A stretch of 5,646 nt of DNA from Candidatus Woesearchaeota archaeon (GCA_018302185.1 JAGVZX010000081.1:1-5646), one strand, 5' to 3'; numbered from the stretch's first letter, positions 1 through 5,618 are shown. The notes: generated by a model not told the origin, from the sequence alone. Numbers and translations: made by a program.

Positions 1-82
1 CGATAGCTGGCACATTGTCAGCAATTACTTTATACGACTCAACTAATTTCTTCTCTTTCCTGTCAATATCCAAGCTTGCCAT
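1..82 (-). CDS. Partial N-terminus, possible type II/IV secretion (pilus) ATPase
   Basis: Only the first 27 codons are visible (MASLDIDRKEKK, then LVESYKVIADNVPAI); the gene runs off the left edge. The frame is open and opens with ATG at 82. An AGGT stretch at 89-92 lies 6 nt before the start and could serve as Shine-Dalgarno. A TATA-like element at 121-127 lies about 42 nt upstream. The charged opening followed by a 'ESYKVIADNVPA' stretch resembles the N-terminal extension of archaeal VirB11/GspE-type pilus ATPases, and the neighbourhood of pilin genes supports that. No Walker motif is in view, so the identity is inference from a short fragment plus context. It could equally be another pilus-locus protein. 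Confidence 0.5.
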   Translation of the reverse strand, partial: MASLDIDRKEKKLVESYKVIADNVPAI

Positions 83-120
83 AAATTAAACCTAATTTAC
101 ATCACTCAATCGTTTATCAT

Positions 121-127
121 TTTTATA
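121..127 (-). promoter_or_regulatory. Candidate TATA box for the partial gene at 82
   Basis: On the minus strand this reads TATAAAA within an AT-rich tract. Its centre is about 42 nt before the ATG at 82, which would place the transcription start near 98 and give a leader of about 16 nt containing the AGGT. The same spacing is seen for the better TATA box upstream of the gene at 980. The surrounding gap (83-149) is so AT-rich that a chance match is possible, and no clear purine-rich BRE stands out. Confidence 0.35.
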
Positions 128-149
128 ATTATATTATCAATCTCTATCA

Positions 150-980
150 CTAACCTGCAACCTTATTCAGATAAACCAAATATCCTATCATAACCAGAGC
201 AAATGTTAATATCCCAAACAATATAAGGTTAATCCTCTTTTGTTTTTTATCTGTGTCACTGACTATGCTGTTTGCACTATCATTATTATTACCTTTGTGG
301 TTATTATTAGCGCCTATTTTCTTCGCTTTCATCTCCGCAATATAATTCAGTCTCCTTACTACAGGCATCCCAATTGCTGGATAATAAAGCTCGACTAATT
401 TTTCTTTATCAAGCACTTTGGCAAACTCCTCAATAGCATTTTGAGTCAATGCATATCTTGCAGCTAATTGTGAGATATTTATCTGCCCTGCATCATTGAC
501 TTGAGCATACATATCATCCAAGAATGTCTCATGTAATGAATTTCTGAACGGCTTTTCAAAGTTCACATTTTGAGCTGTCTTATTTGGTTTAGGCAACATG
601 GATGCAGGCAATATTCTTTTAAAATTACCAAAAAATCTGCTACTCAATCTAATCTCTCTAACTTTCTTTGCATGATGTGCAATTTTCTTAGCATGATGCA
701 CTATGTTCCTTGTATGGCGTACTATATGGTGCCTTATCCTATGGTGAAGCTTATCTTTATGCTTCAGAGTCTCATGCTTTTTATGATGTTCTTTTTCTCC
801 AATTTTTGCTTTGTTATGGCAGATGCGTTCAATCTTAAACTGAGAAATAAGCAACAACAAGAGCGACATTGCAACAGTAAAATAATCCTCTTTCAGAAAA
901 CTGTACCAGAACACAATAAACCCAAAACTAGATAGGACTACAAAAACTATGTAGTTACCTGTAATCTTATTAGTCTCCAT
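150..980 (-). CDS. Three-TM protein with His-rich segment and winged-helix-like domain
   Basis: 276 residues. Two hydrophobic segments at about 9-29 and 33-49 form a hairpin. Residues 55-110 are Lys/Arg/His-rich: 14 His between 55 and 103, with HH pairs at 65, 79, 84, 95 and 102. Residues about 148-211 look like a winged helix: helices near 150-162, 168-177 (NISQLAARYAL) and 179-195 (AIEEFAKVLDKEKL), then a wing reading ELYYPAIGMPVVRR. A third membrane segment lies at about 250-271. The 'LVELYYPAIGMPVVRR' pattern resembles a wHTH I associate with membrane proteins of archaeal pilus and secretion loci; there it may mediate protein contacts rather than bind DNA. Expected topology puts the His-rich and wHTH parts in the cytoplasm. 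ATG at 980 is preceded by GAGGG at 984-988 and a TATA box 43 nt upstream. The gene appears to have its own promoter. The family is not identified with certainty and no catalytic motif is seen. Confidence 0.85.
   Translation of the reverse strand: METNKITGNYIVFVVLSSFGFIVFWYSFLKEDYFTVAMSLLLLLISQFKIERICHNKAKIGEKEHHKKHETLKHKDKLHHRIRHHIVRHTRNIVHHAKKIAHHAKKVREIRLSSRFFGNFKRILPASMLPKPNKTAQNVNFEKPFRNSLHETFLDDMYAQVNDAGQINISQLAARYALTQNAIEEFAKVLDKEKLVELYYPAIGMPVVRRLNYIAEMKAKKIGANNNHKGNNNDSANSIVSDTDKKQKRINLILFGILTFALVMIGYLVYLNKVAG
657..698 (-). repeat. 21-bp imperfect tandem duplication coding HHAKK heptads
   Basis: Codons 95-101 (HHAKKIA) and 102-108 (HHAKKVR) repeat at protein level. At DNA level both copies share CATCATGC followed by AAGAAA, with synonymous and conservative differences. 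The unit equals one helical heptad, so the two HH pairs would stack on the same face of an alpha helix or coiled coil. Confidence 0.6.
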
Positions 981-983
981 TTT

Positions 984-988
984 CCCTC
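984..988 (-). promoter_or_regulatory. Shine-Dalgarno for the gene starting at 980
   Basis: GAGGG on the minus strand, only 3 nt before the ATG. The purine-rich block AAAAAAGAGGGAAA extends the match. The spacing is short, but no other start codon lies in frame nearby, so it supports the ATG at 980. Confidence 0.45.
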
Positions 989-1018
989 TTTTTTACTATA
1001 CTCTAAGGAAGCAGCTTA

Positions 1019-1027
1019 TTATATAAA
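1019..1027 (-). promoter_or_regulatory. Archaeal TATA box upstream of the His-rich membrane protein gene
   Basis: The minus strand reads TTTATATAA, a near-consensus archaeal TATA box, preceded by a purine-rich AAGAAAGA (1029-1036) that would suit a BRE. The centre is 43 nt before the ATG at 980, giving an expected transcript start near 997 and a short leader of about 17 nt. It lies in the 120-nt gap between the pilin cluster and the gene at 980. This suggests that gene is transcribed separately, or in addition to read-through from the cluster. Confidence 0.6.
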
Positions 1028-1100
1028 TCTTTCTTAGGAAATTTACTTTAAATTATGTATCTATATCCTTAATTTATCAAGACAATCTCTCTTTTTATCC

Positions 1101-1988
1101 TTATTCCTCTCCAAGCACAACCTCGTTTGTCTTATTTACAGCAATTACCTTATTTGCAATCGTCAAATTACCTGCTGACAAATAAACTTTCTGTTGCGTT
1201 ATATTATAAGTCAAAGTTATGCTTGTTATATTTGCAGTAGTATAATCTGTGCTGACAAGCAATGTCCCATCTCTATTATCAAACTGCCCAAAATAAATAC
1301 TTATGTTAGGTGTATTTGTAGTATTAAAACTTGCATAAAATGGCAAATTTGCAGCACTAGGAGACAAAATTCTTGCCTCAGTTCCCAATAAAGTCTCTCC
1401 GTCCTTATCAACAATCTTTACTTCTATTATTTTGCCAGAACCAGAATTTGCAGGCGTATTATTGCCGTTCTTATTTATATTATCCTCAGTGACTCTTGCC
1501 TGCAAAGATATTTTAACCAGATTCTCATAATTAGGGTTATACAAATACAATCTTGATCCATTAAGCCTATAACTTGCATTATAAGGAAAGATTGTAAAGT
1601 TCGAAGTAAAATCACTAAACGAAATCTCCACATTGCTAAACGCAGAATAATTATTGACAATAAAATCCCTATAATCCTGCATTATCTTTACATGGCTTAT
1701 GTTTGGTGAAATTACACCTAAATTATTGAATGTTATGTTCACAAAACTATTGTCTCTTCTTATTCTGCTCAAACTTATCTTAAGCAGGTCTGCATAAGAA
1801 TTAGAGACGATATCATCCTCTATATATGCCAACTTCTCAATATTCTGATAATCAACGATTGTCTTATCAAGCTCAATGCTTCTTTCCAGGAATGCTTTAG
1901 TCACAAGGAACAAGCTGATAAGCAACAAAATAGTTACTATAGTAAACAAAACGCCTTTTCTGTTGTTCATAAATTTATAGTCAGTCAT
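1101..1988 (-). CDS. Sequon-rich surface protein with N-terminal membrane anchor (pilin-like cluster)
   Basis: 295 residues. A short basic N-terminus (NNRKG, 8-12) leads into one hydrophobic segment at about 13-30, then a large ectodomain. The RKG followed by VLFT and a hydrophobic run copies the layout of the class III prepilin N-terminus, but the acidic residue at +5/+6 is absent (I17/V18). It may therefore be an uncleaved anchor or a degenerate pseudopilin. The ectodomain has a helical part (about 35-80), a beta-rich part, a glycine/asparagine-rich linker at about 168-185 (NKNGNNTPANSGSG), and a second beta-rich domain from about 186 to the end. I count 13 N-X-S/T sequons and no Cys. It starts inside the stop of the preceding gene (ATGA overlap), with AGAGG at 1999-2003 about 10 nt before the ATG, implying translational coupling. 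Probable partner of the preceding pilin-like proteins; family not recognised. Confidence 0.85.
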   Translation of the reverse strand: MTDYKFMNNRKGVLFTIVTILLLISLFLVTKAFLERSIELDKTIVDYQNIEKLAYIEDDIVSNSYADLLKISLSRIRRDNSFVNITFNNLGVISPNISHVKIMQDYRDFIVNNYSAFSNVEISFSDFTSNFTIFPYNASYRLNGSRLYLYNPNYENLVKISLQARVTEDNINKNGNNTPANSGSGKIIEVKIVDKDGETLLGTEARILSPSAANLPFYASFNTTNTPNISIYFGQFDNRDGTLLVSTDYTTANITSITLTYNITQQKVYLSAGNLTIANKVIAVNKTNEVVLGEE

Positions 1989-2419
1989 CTATACCATGCC
2001 TCTAATCTTGCGTAATAAGTGCTTGAATTCGAATGAACAAAGACTCTTCTTGCAACAACAAGTTCATCAACATCTGCACTGTCGCATCCTGTCTTCTGTA
2101 TGCTATTTATCAAGGAACTTCCAGTAGAAAAAACACTAAGATTGCCGCACATCTGTACTGGCAATGAATTAAGATAGCTTTGTACACTGCTTGTGCCTCC
2201 AGAAACAACATTGCTCAGTCCAGAATCTCTTTCTAGAACAGCAAGTGCATCATTACTTAATCTGCCTAAATCGCTTCTGTTGAATCTCGCAATATGTGTC
2301 TGAGATAAATACTGGAAGCTTGCAAGTATTATTGTTGCAGCAATCACTAATGCAAATATTGCATCCAATGTGTAGATGAATCCTTTTCTACTGAGTTTAT
2401 CTTTTTTTATTTTTTTCAT
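1985..2419 (-). CDS. Short archaeal pilin-like protein with RKGFIYTLDAIFA N-terminus
   Basis: 144 residues. A lysine-rich N-terminus (MKKIKKDKLSRKG) is followed by FIYTLDAIFA and a hydrophobic segment reaching about residue 36, then a small ectodomain. The KG before a hydrophobic run and the Asp at 19 resemble class III prepilins, but Asp sits at +6 from the putative cleavage site after G13 rather than Glu at +5. The region RLSNDALAVLERDSGL and the ending (VVARRVFVHSNSS, then YYARLEAWYR) fit a pattern I associate with pilin-like proteins encoded beside archaeal pilus genes. C91 and C112 could form one disulfide. GAGAT at 2426-2430, 6 nt upstream, supports the ATG. The stop overlaps the next start by 4 nt. 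Two A7 runs directly follow the start codon. Likely a minor pilin or pseudopilin. Confidence 0.88.
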   Translation of the reverse strand: MKKIKKDKLSRKGFIYTLDAIFALVIAATIILASFQYLSQTHIARFNRSDLGRLSNDALAVLERDSGLSNVVSGGTSSVQSYLNSLPVQMCGNLSVFSTGSSLINSIQKTGCDSADVDELVVARRVFVHSNSSTYYARLEAWYR

Positions 2420-2425
2420 TAAATT

Positions 2426-2430
2426 ATCTC
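2426..2430 (-). promoter_or_regulatory. Shine-Dalgarno for the gene starting at 2419
   Basis: GAGAT on the minus strand, 6 nt from the ATG. A second purine block, AGAGG, lies at 2438-2442. The 44-nt gap to the preceding stop (2464) shows no TATA box, so this gene probably shares the upstream transcript. Confidence 0.4.
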
Positions 2431-2463
2431 TTTATTTCCTCTATCTTATTCTCCTAATTTTTG

Positions 2464-3711
2464 CTAGCATGTGACACCTTCACATCTCTGCCAAACTTTT
2501 AAAGTTACATTTATCTCTCTATTATCATCAAGATAGGCCCTTCTCTGCACAACAACAACATTGCTCGCATTTTGTGGTGGATATCCAAAAGTTGCATTGC
2601 TTATCGGGTTTGGCAATGTTAATGCTATTCTTGTGTTATCAAATTTCTCTGTGCCATTTGCAAATTCTATATTCCCTTCAGTGTCTGGGATGTAATATAC
2701 TCTCCCAGAACCATAATCCAAATATCCTATCTCAGTATGCCCAGACTCATGCTGCACTAATGTAACTAATCCTCCGTCTGCTTTTGAAATCCTATAACCT
2801 TTGGTGAATCTCATCGTCTCATTCAGCCGAAGGTTTATCAGATAAGGGTCGATCTTTACTACAGTCCCTGTGCTCGTTCCTGCATCATTTGTGGAAATAT
2901 TAAATATCTCGATCATCCTTCCATGCTCTTTCTGAAAATATATCCCACCACTATTTACCCATGATTTCAATGCATCTTGCTGTTGTGCTGTAAGGTCAAC
3001 ATCATCCAGATGCGGGTCCTCGAAGATTACTGCTTCATAATCATCTATTGCAGAGATCAAGCTCTGCCAGTCGCTTCCATAATTTGTAAAAGGTACATTA
3101 TTTTCTTCAAGATATGCTCTTATCCCAAAATTAGAAGCATCACCATCAGTTGCAAAACCATCAGCATATGTATATGCAATGCTGCTTGTCCCAAGAAATC
3201 CATAGCTAGTAAAATTATCTCCTAGTTGAAATGCAATCTCATAATCATATCTTCTGTCTAAACCGAGAATATCTTTGCTCTCATTATAATAAAATTCATA
3301 ATCTGTATACAAAGTAAGGATCTTGTCTGCTGATAAAAATCCAGGCCCATTCTTGCCCAATGCAATAGCTACAGATTTTCTAGAAGAATCATGCTTATTT
3401 ATGCTAAATGTCTTTACTAATCCAAAGCTCTTTATGTTTGTCTTATTGATTGCAGCTGTATTAAATCTTGTCCAGTTGCTTGGATTGCCTTCTGTCAAAA
3501 GTAGGGTGTTCATCATATTTCTTGCTGCAACTGCAGCATCATTCCTTTGCTCAGTAAGTGCAAGTTTCTCCCTGTTATGGTCCCATGCAAACCCAATGCC
3601 TAATAGGATAATGATAAACACAGCTGCTGCAAATATCATATCTAAAGAGAATATCTGCGCATTCTTATTATTGTAAAAATTTACTAACTTTTTAATTTTT
3701 TTAGATGCCAT
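2464..3711 (-). CDS. Pilin-like protein with putative inserted ThuA/GATase1-like domain
   Basis: 415 residues. A basic N-terminus leads to NAQIFSLDMIF and a hydrophobic segment to about residue 43. The A18-Q19 junction mimics a class III prepilin cleavage site, with Asp24 at +6. Residues about 55-165 follow a pilin-like pattern seen in archaeal pilus clusters: RNMMNTLLLTEGNPSNW, a GL motif, LSADKILTLY, then YYNESKDILGL and YDYEIAFQL. Residues about 175-345 instead look like an alpha/beta domain: AYLEENNVPF, a strand at 225-233 (YEAVIFEDPHL), QQDALKSWVNSGGIYFQKEHG at 243-264, and YGSGRVYYIPD at 333-343. This order (strand, 'L..WV.SGG' helix, 'G.GRVYYI' strand) resembles ThuA/DUF4350-type class I amidotransferase-like folds. 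The C-terminus is beta-rich with C410 and C415. I count ten sequons. The start lies 1 nt after the preceding stop. A GGAGG at 3729-3733 is 17 nt upstream, longer than usual. Enzyme activity is unproven. Confidence 0.87.
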   Translation of the reverse strand: MASKKIKKLVNFYNNKNAQIFSLDMIFAAAVFIIILLGIGFAWDHNREKLALTEQRNDAAVAARNMMNTLLLTEGNPSNWTRFNTAAINKTNIKSFGLVKTFSINKHDSSRKSVAIALGKNGPGFLSADKILTLYTDYEFYYNESKDILGLDRRYDYEIAFQLGDNFTSYGFLGTSSIAYTYADGFATDGDASNFGIRAYLEENNVPFTNYGSDWQSLISAIDDYEAVIFEDPHLDDVDLTAQQQDALKSWVNSGGIYFQKEHGRMIEIFNISTNDAGTSTGTVVKIDPYLINLRLNETMRFTKGYRISKADGGLVTLVQHESGHTEIGYLDYGSGRVYYIPDTEGNIEFANGTEKFDNTRIALTLPNPISNATFGYPPQNASNVVVVQRRAYLDDNREINVTLKVWQRCEGVTC

Positions 3712-3712
3712 T

Positions 3713-4153
3713 TTATGATATGATTATTCCTCCATTAACATTACTTACATTAACAGGATAATTTATACTACTTAAAATGCCAGAAATATTCCCCGCAATC
3801 AATGCTGCACTATAATAGTCCTCTATTCCAGAGTTTTGCCATACAACCTGAAGCTTATGTTCATTTGGATAGATAGAAATATTATATGCGCTATTATCTT
3901 TCAGTGTCAAAGGTAACATACTAATCCTTCTAGTTCCAGATCCTGCTAAAAAAACACCATTGACATCACTTGCTAATTTATCTGCTTCCATCTTTGCATA
4001 TAGCTTTGTTCTTGTATTATACATCTCTGCTGTCCTTTTATCTGCAATGATAAAGACACCCAAAAAAACTATCAGCATAACTGCGAGAATAATTATAAAT
4101 TCAACAGATATCTGTGATCTCTTCAGAACTCTAAATTTATTTGTTTTTGCCAT
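3713..4153 (-). CDS. Class III signal peptide pilin (short archaeal pilin/pseudopilin)
   Basis: 146 residues with a textbook archaeal prepilin N-terminus: basic leader ending KRS, then QISVEF and a hydrophobic helix to about residue 36. The predicted cut is S13/Q14, with Glu18 at the canonical +5 position; processing would be by an EppA/PibD/FlaK-type peptidase. The ectodomain follows the small archaeal pilin pattern: KMEADKLASDVNGVFLAGSGT at about 54-74, then ISMLPLTLKDNSAYNISIYP, a short beta strand pair and a final strand. It has no Cys and three sequons (N91, N122, N135). The gap from the preceding gene is 22 nt and holds no good Shine-Dalgarno, so initiation may rely on coupling. It ends 1 nt before the next start. 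Likely a pilus fibre subunit or core minor pilin. Confidence 0.92.
   Translation of the reverse strand: MAKTNKFRVLKRSQISVEFIIILAVMLIVFLGVFIIADKRTAEMYNTRTKLYAKMEADKLASDVNGVFLAGSGTRRISMLPLTLKDNSAYNISIYPNEHKLQVVWQNSGIEDYYSAALIAGNISGILSSINYPVNVSNVNGGIIIS
3729..3733 (-). promoter_or_regulatory. GGAGG element inside the preceding gene, possible RBS for the start at 3711
   Basis: The minus strand reads GGAGG, matching the archaeal anti-SD core, inside the last codons of the short pilin gene. It is 17 nt from the ATG at 3711, longer than the usual 5-10 nt. It also encodes Gly-Gly of the pilin C-terminus, so its role as an RBS is uncertain. Coupling across the 1-nt gap may matter more. Confidence 0.3.
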
Positions 4154-4175
4154 GGATTAAAAAATACTATAAAGA

Positions 4176-5615
4176 TCAGCTATAAGCCGTCACATTAACA
4201 TTATCTATGAACATATCATCTGAGCTGTGGTCGCTTACACAGTCAAAAGTGAATGTCATGTTTGAAGTGAAAGTTATGTTATTCTCAAGATTGATAAGCT
4301 GTGTTCCAGATGATGGGCTGCTGCCGCATTTCTTGAATAGATTGCCGACTGTCTTTGTTCCATTGCTGACATGCACTCTTAAGCATTCTGCGCTGTCATC
4401 TAATCCAGAGACTTCCCAATCAAAGCTGAACTTGGCATTTGTTGCAGATGACAGATCTACGCTGATTGTTGTCATGTTATCTCCTGGTGAATCACAGTCA
4501 TCTACCTGCGCCTCATTATTATCTATCTCCCATCTTCCTCCAGATTCTGTCCAGTTAGAGCCAAGGTTGCTTGAATCACTTCTTGCAAAATCCTCAAAGA
4601 ACAATGTTGTCCAGCTGCTTCCTAAGGTTGTGAAATTAAATGTTCCATTCTGCTGGCAGTTAGCTGCTTGGTCACATGCGCTTACATTATAGTAATATGT
4701 TGTGCTTGGGTTTAATGAAGATAATGAGAAATTATGTGCAGTAATGTAAGATGCATTTAATGGATTAGTTCTGAGTGAAGTTGTATTTCCATACCCTAAA
4801 GTTGAATTAGTATTTTCATTTGTCAAGAAACTTATCTTTGCAGTTGTCTGTCCTATAGATAGTGCAAAGACATCAGCTATCCTTGGCTTTGTCGCATCAA
4901 CTGTGAAATTGATTATGCTTGATGTTGTCATTATATTCCCAGAGCTATCATTACATCTTGCATAGTAAGTATAAACACCATCATTTAATCCAGCTAAATC
5001 TGCAGTATGCGTAGTTCCTGCACCATTAAAGTTATTTGCCATATTTGCATAAATAACATCGCTTGTATCATATTTACATGATGCTGCTTCGTTTGTAGTT
5101 GCGCTTAAGCCGGTAGAACTTGAAGTAATATATCCGCTCGGCGAAGTTGTAGTTATACTTGGCATAGTTGTATCAAGCACAGCTCCAAGCTGCATTCCAT
5201 TATCTGCTGTATTTTCAATTGTTATCCATTGCTTGCCTTTTTCAGTTGTCACTATTCCAGATACATTGAATGCCAAGGCTCTGTAGATAGTTACAGGCTC
5301 TCCTCCTGCATCCAGATTTATTGAGATAGAATTTCCAGAAAAAGTTATGCTGTTGACATTCTCAGGCACCGTCACAAAGACTTTTGTCTTGCTGCCTTGA
5401 CCTTCCTGGTAAACCTGTTCTGCAGCATTAGCAATGTCTTCAACTAAAGCTCTTCCCTTTGTCATCTCAAACTGTGCGCTTACACTAGTTGTTGTTTTCT
5501 GCTGCAAGACAAAGATAGAAAGCAAGATAGCTAATCCTACTGCCATTATTATGATAAGTTCAGTAGCTGCCTGTCCTTTACAGCGAAAATTAAATCCTAT
5601 ACTATTCTGCCTCAT
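4176..5615 (-). CDS. Class III pilin fused to Ig-like, FN3-like and lectin/MAM-like domains (adhesive pilin)
   Basis: 479 residues. The prepilin leader ends RCKG, followed by QAATEL and a hydrophobic helix to about 37. The predicted cut is G14/Q15, with Glu19 at +5. Residues about 40-148 form the pilin head (VEDIANAAEQVYQEGQGSKT, then VFVTVPENV and beta strands). About 150-239 is an Ig-like domain: ASCKYDTSDVIYANM, then DGVYTYYARCNDSSGN and INFTVD. About 243-330 is FN3-like: TTAKISFLTNENTNSTLGYG, then LSSLNPSTTYYYNVSACD. About 337-479 is a jelly-roll, lectin/MAM-like domain opening FFEDFARSD..LGSNW and ending MFIDNVNVT. The ectodomain has eight Cys, with C180/C221 and C314/C320 as natural pairs, and I count 16 sequons. 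It is far larger than a simple pilin, pointing to an adhesin displayed on or at the tip of a fibre. GAGGT at 5619-5623 precedes the ATG. First gene of the visible cluster. Confidence 0.93.
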   Translation of the reverse strand: MRQNSIGFNFRCKGQAATELIIIMAVGLAILLSIFVLQQKTTTSVSAQFEMTKGRALVEDIANAAEQVYQEGQGSKTKVFVTVPENVNSITFSGNSISINLDAGGEPVTIYRALAFNVSGIVTTEKGKQWITIENTADNGMQLGAVLDTTMPSITTTSPSGYITSSSTGLSATTNEAASCKYDTSDVIYANMANNFNGAGTTHTADLAGLNDGVYTYYARCNDSSGNIMTTSSIINFTVDATKPRIADVFALSIGQTTAKISFLTNENTNSTLGYGNTTSLRTNPLNASYITAHNFSLSSLNPSTTYYYNVSACDQAANCQQNGTFNFTTLGSSWTTLFFEDFARSDSSNLGSNWTESGGRWEIDNNEAQVDDCDSPGDNMTTISVDLSSATNAKFSFDWEVSGLDDSAECLRVHVSNGTKTVGNLFKKCGSSPSSGTQLINLENNITFTSNMTFTFDCVSDHSSDDMFIDNVNVTAYS

Positions 5616-5618
5616 CTT

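Larger units (their letters stand above)
981..1100. other. Intergenic gap between the pilin cluster and the His-rich membrane protein gene
   Basis: This 120-nt gap is AT-rich and holds the TATA box and Shine-Dalgarno of the downstream gene. After the TAA at 1101 the minus strand has no run of four or more T, so no archaeal poly-U terminator for the cluster is visible. Read-through into the gene at 980 is therefore possible. No hairpin or RNA gene was recognised. Confidence 0.5.

Noticed and set aside
570..935. Plus-strand open frame of 121 codons, Met- and Phe-rich and hydrophobic
   Set aside because: It is antisense to the His/Lys-rich part of the gene at 980-150. His codons CAT read as ATG (Met) and Lys AAA/AAG as Phe/Leu on the other strand, which explains its composition. 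No promoter or RBS supports it.
1475..1660. Minus-strand open frame of 61 codons inside the 295-aa gene
   Set aside because: A different frame of the same strand within a gene with convincing anchor, sequons and coupling. No RBS, and the composition looks like a frame shadow.
3323..3676. Plus-strand open frame of 117 codons with hydrophobic stretches
   Set aside because: Antisense to the N-terminal pilin-like region of the 415-aa protein. The hydrophobic character mirrors the membrane helix on the other strand.
4159..4164. T6 run on the minus strand between the first two pilin genes, a possible terminator
   Set aside because: T7 runs also occur inside the next coding region (3948-3954 and 4062-4068), so a run of this length is not specific here. 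The genes are only 22 nt apart and probably co-transcribed.
4165..4173. TTTATAGTA TATA-like element between the first two pilin genes
   Set aside because: It lies only about 12-20 nt before the ATG at 4153, so the expected transcription start would fall inside the coding region.
4207..4692. Plus-strand open frame of 161 codons
   Set aside because: It lies wholly antisense to the lectin-like C-terminus of the adhesive pilin, which has coherent domain motifs. The frame has no recognisable domain and no start signals.
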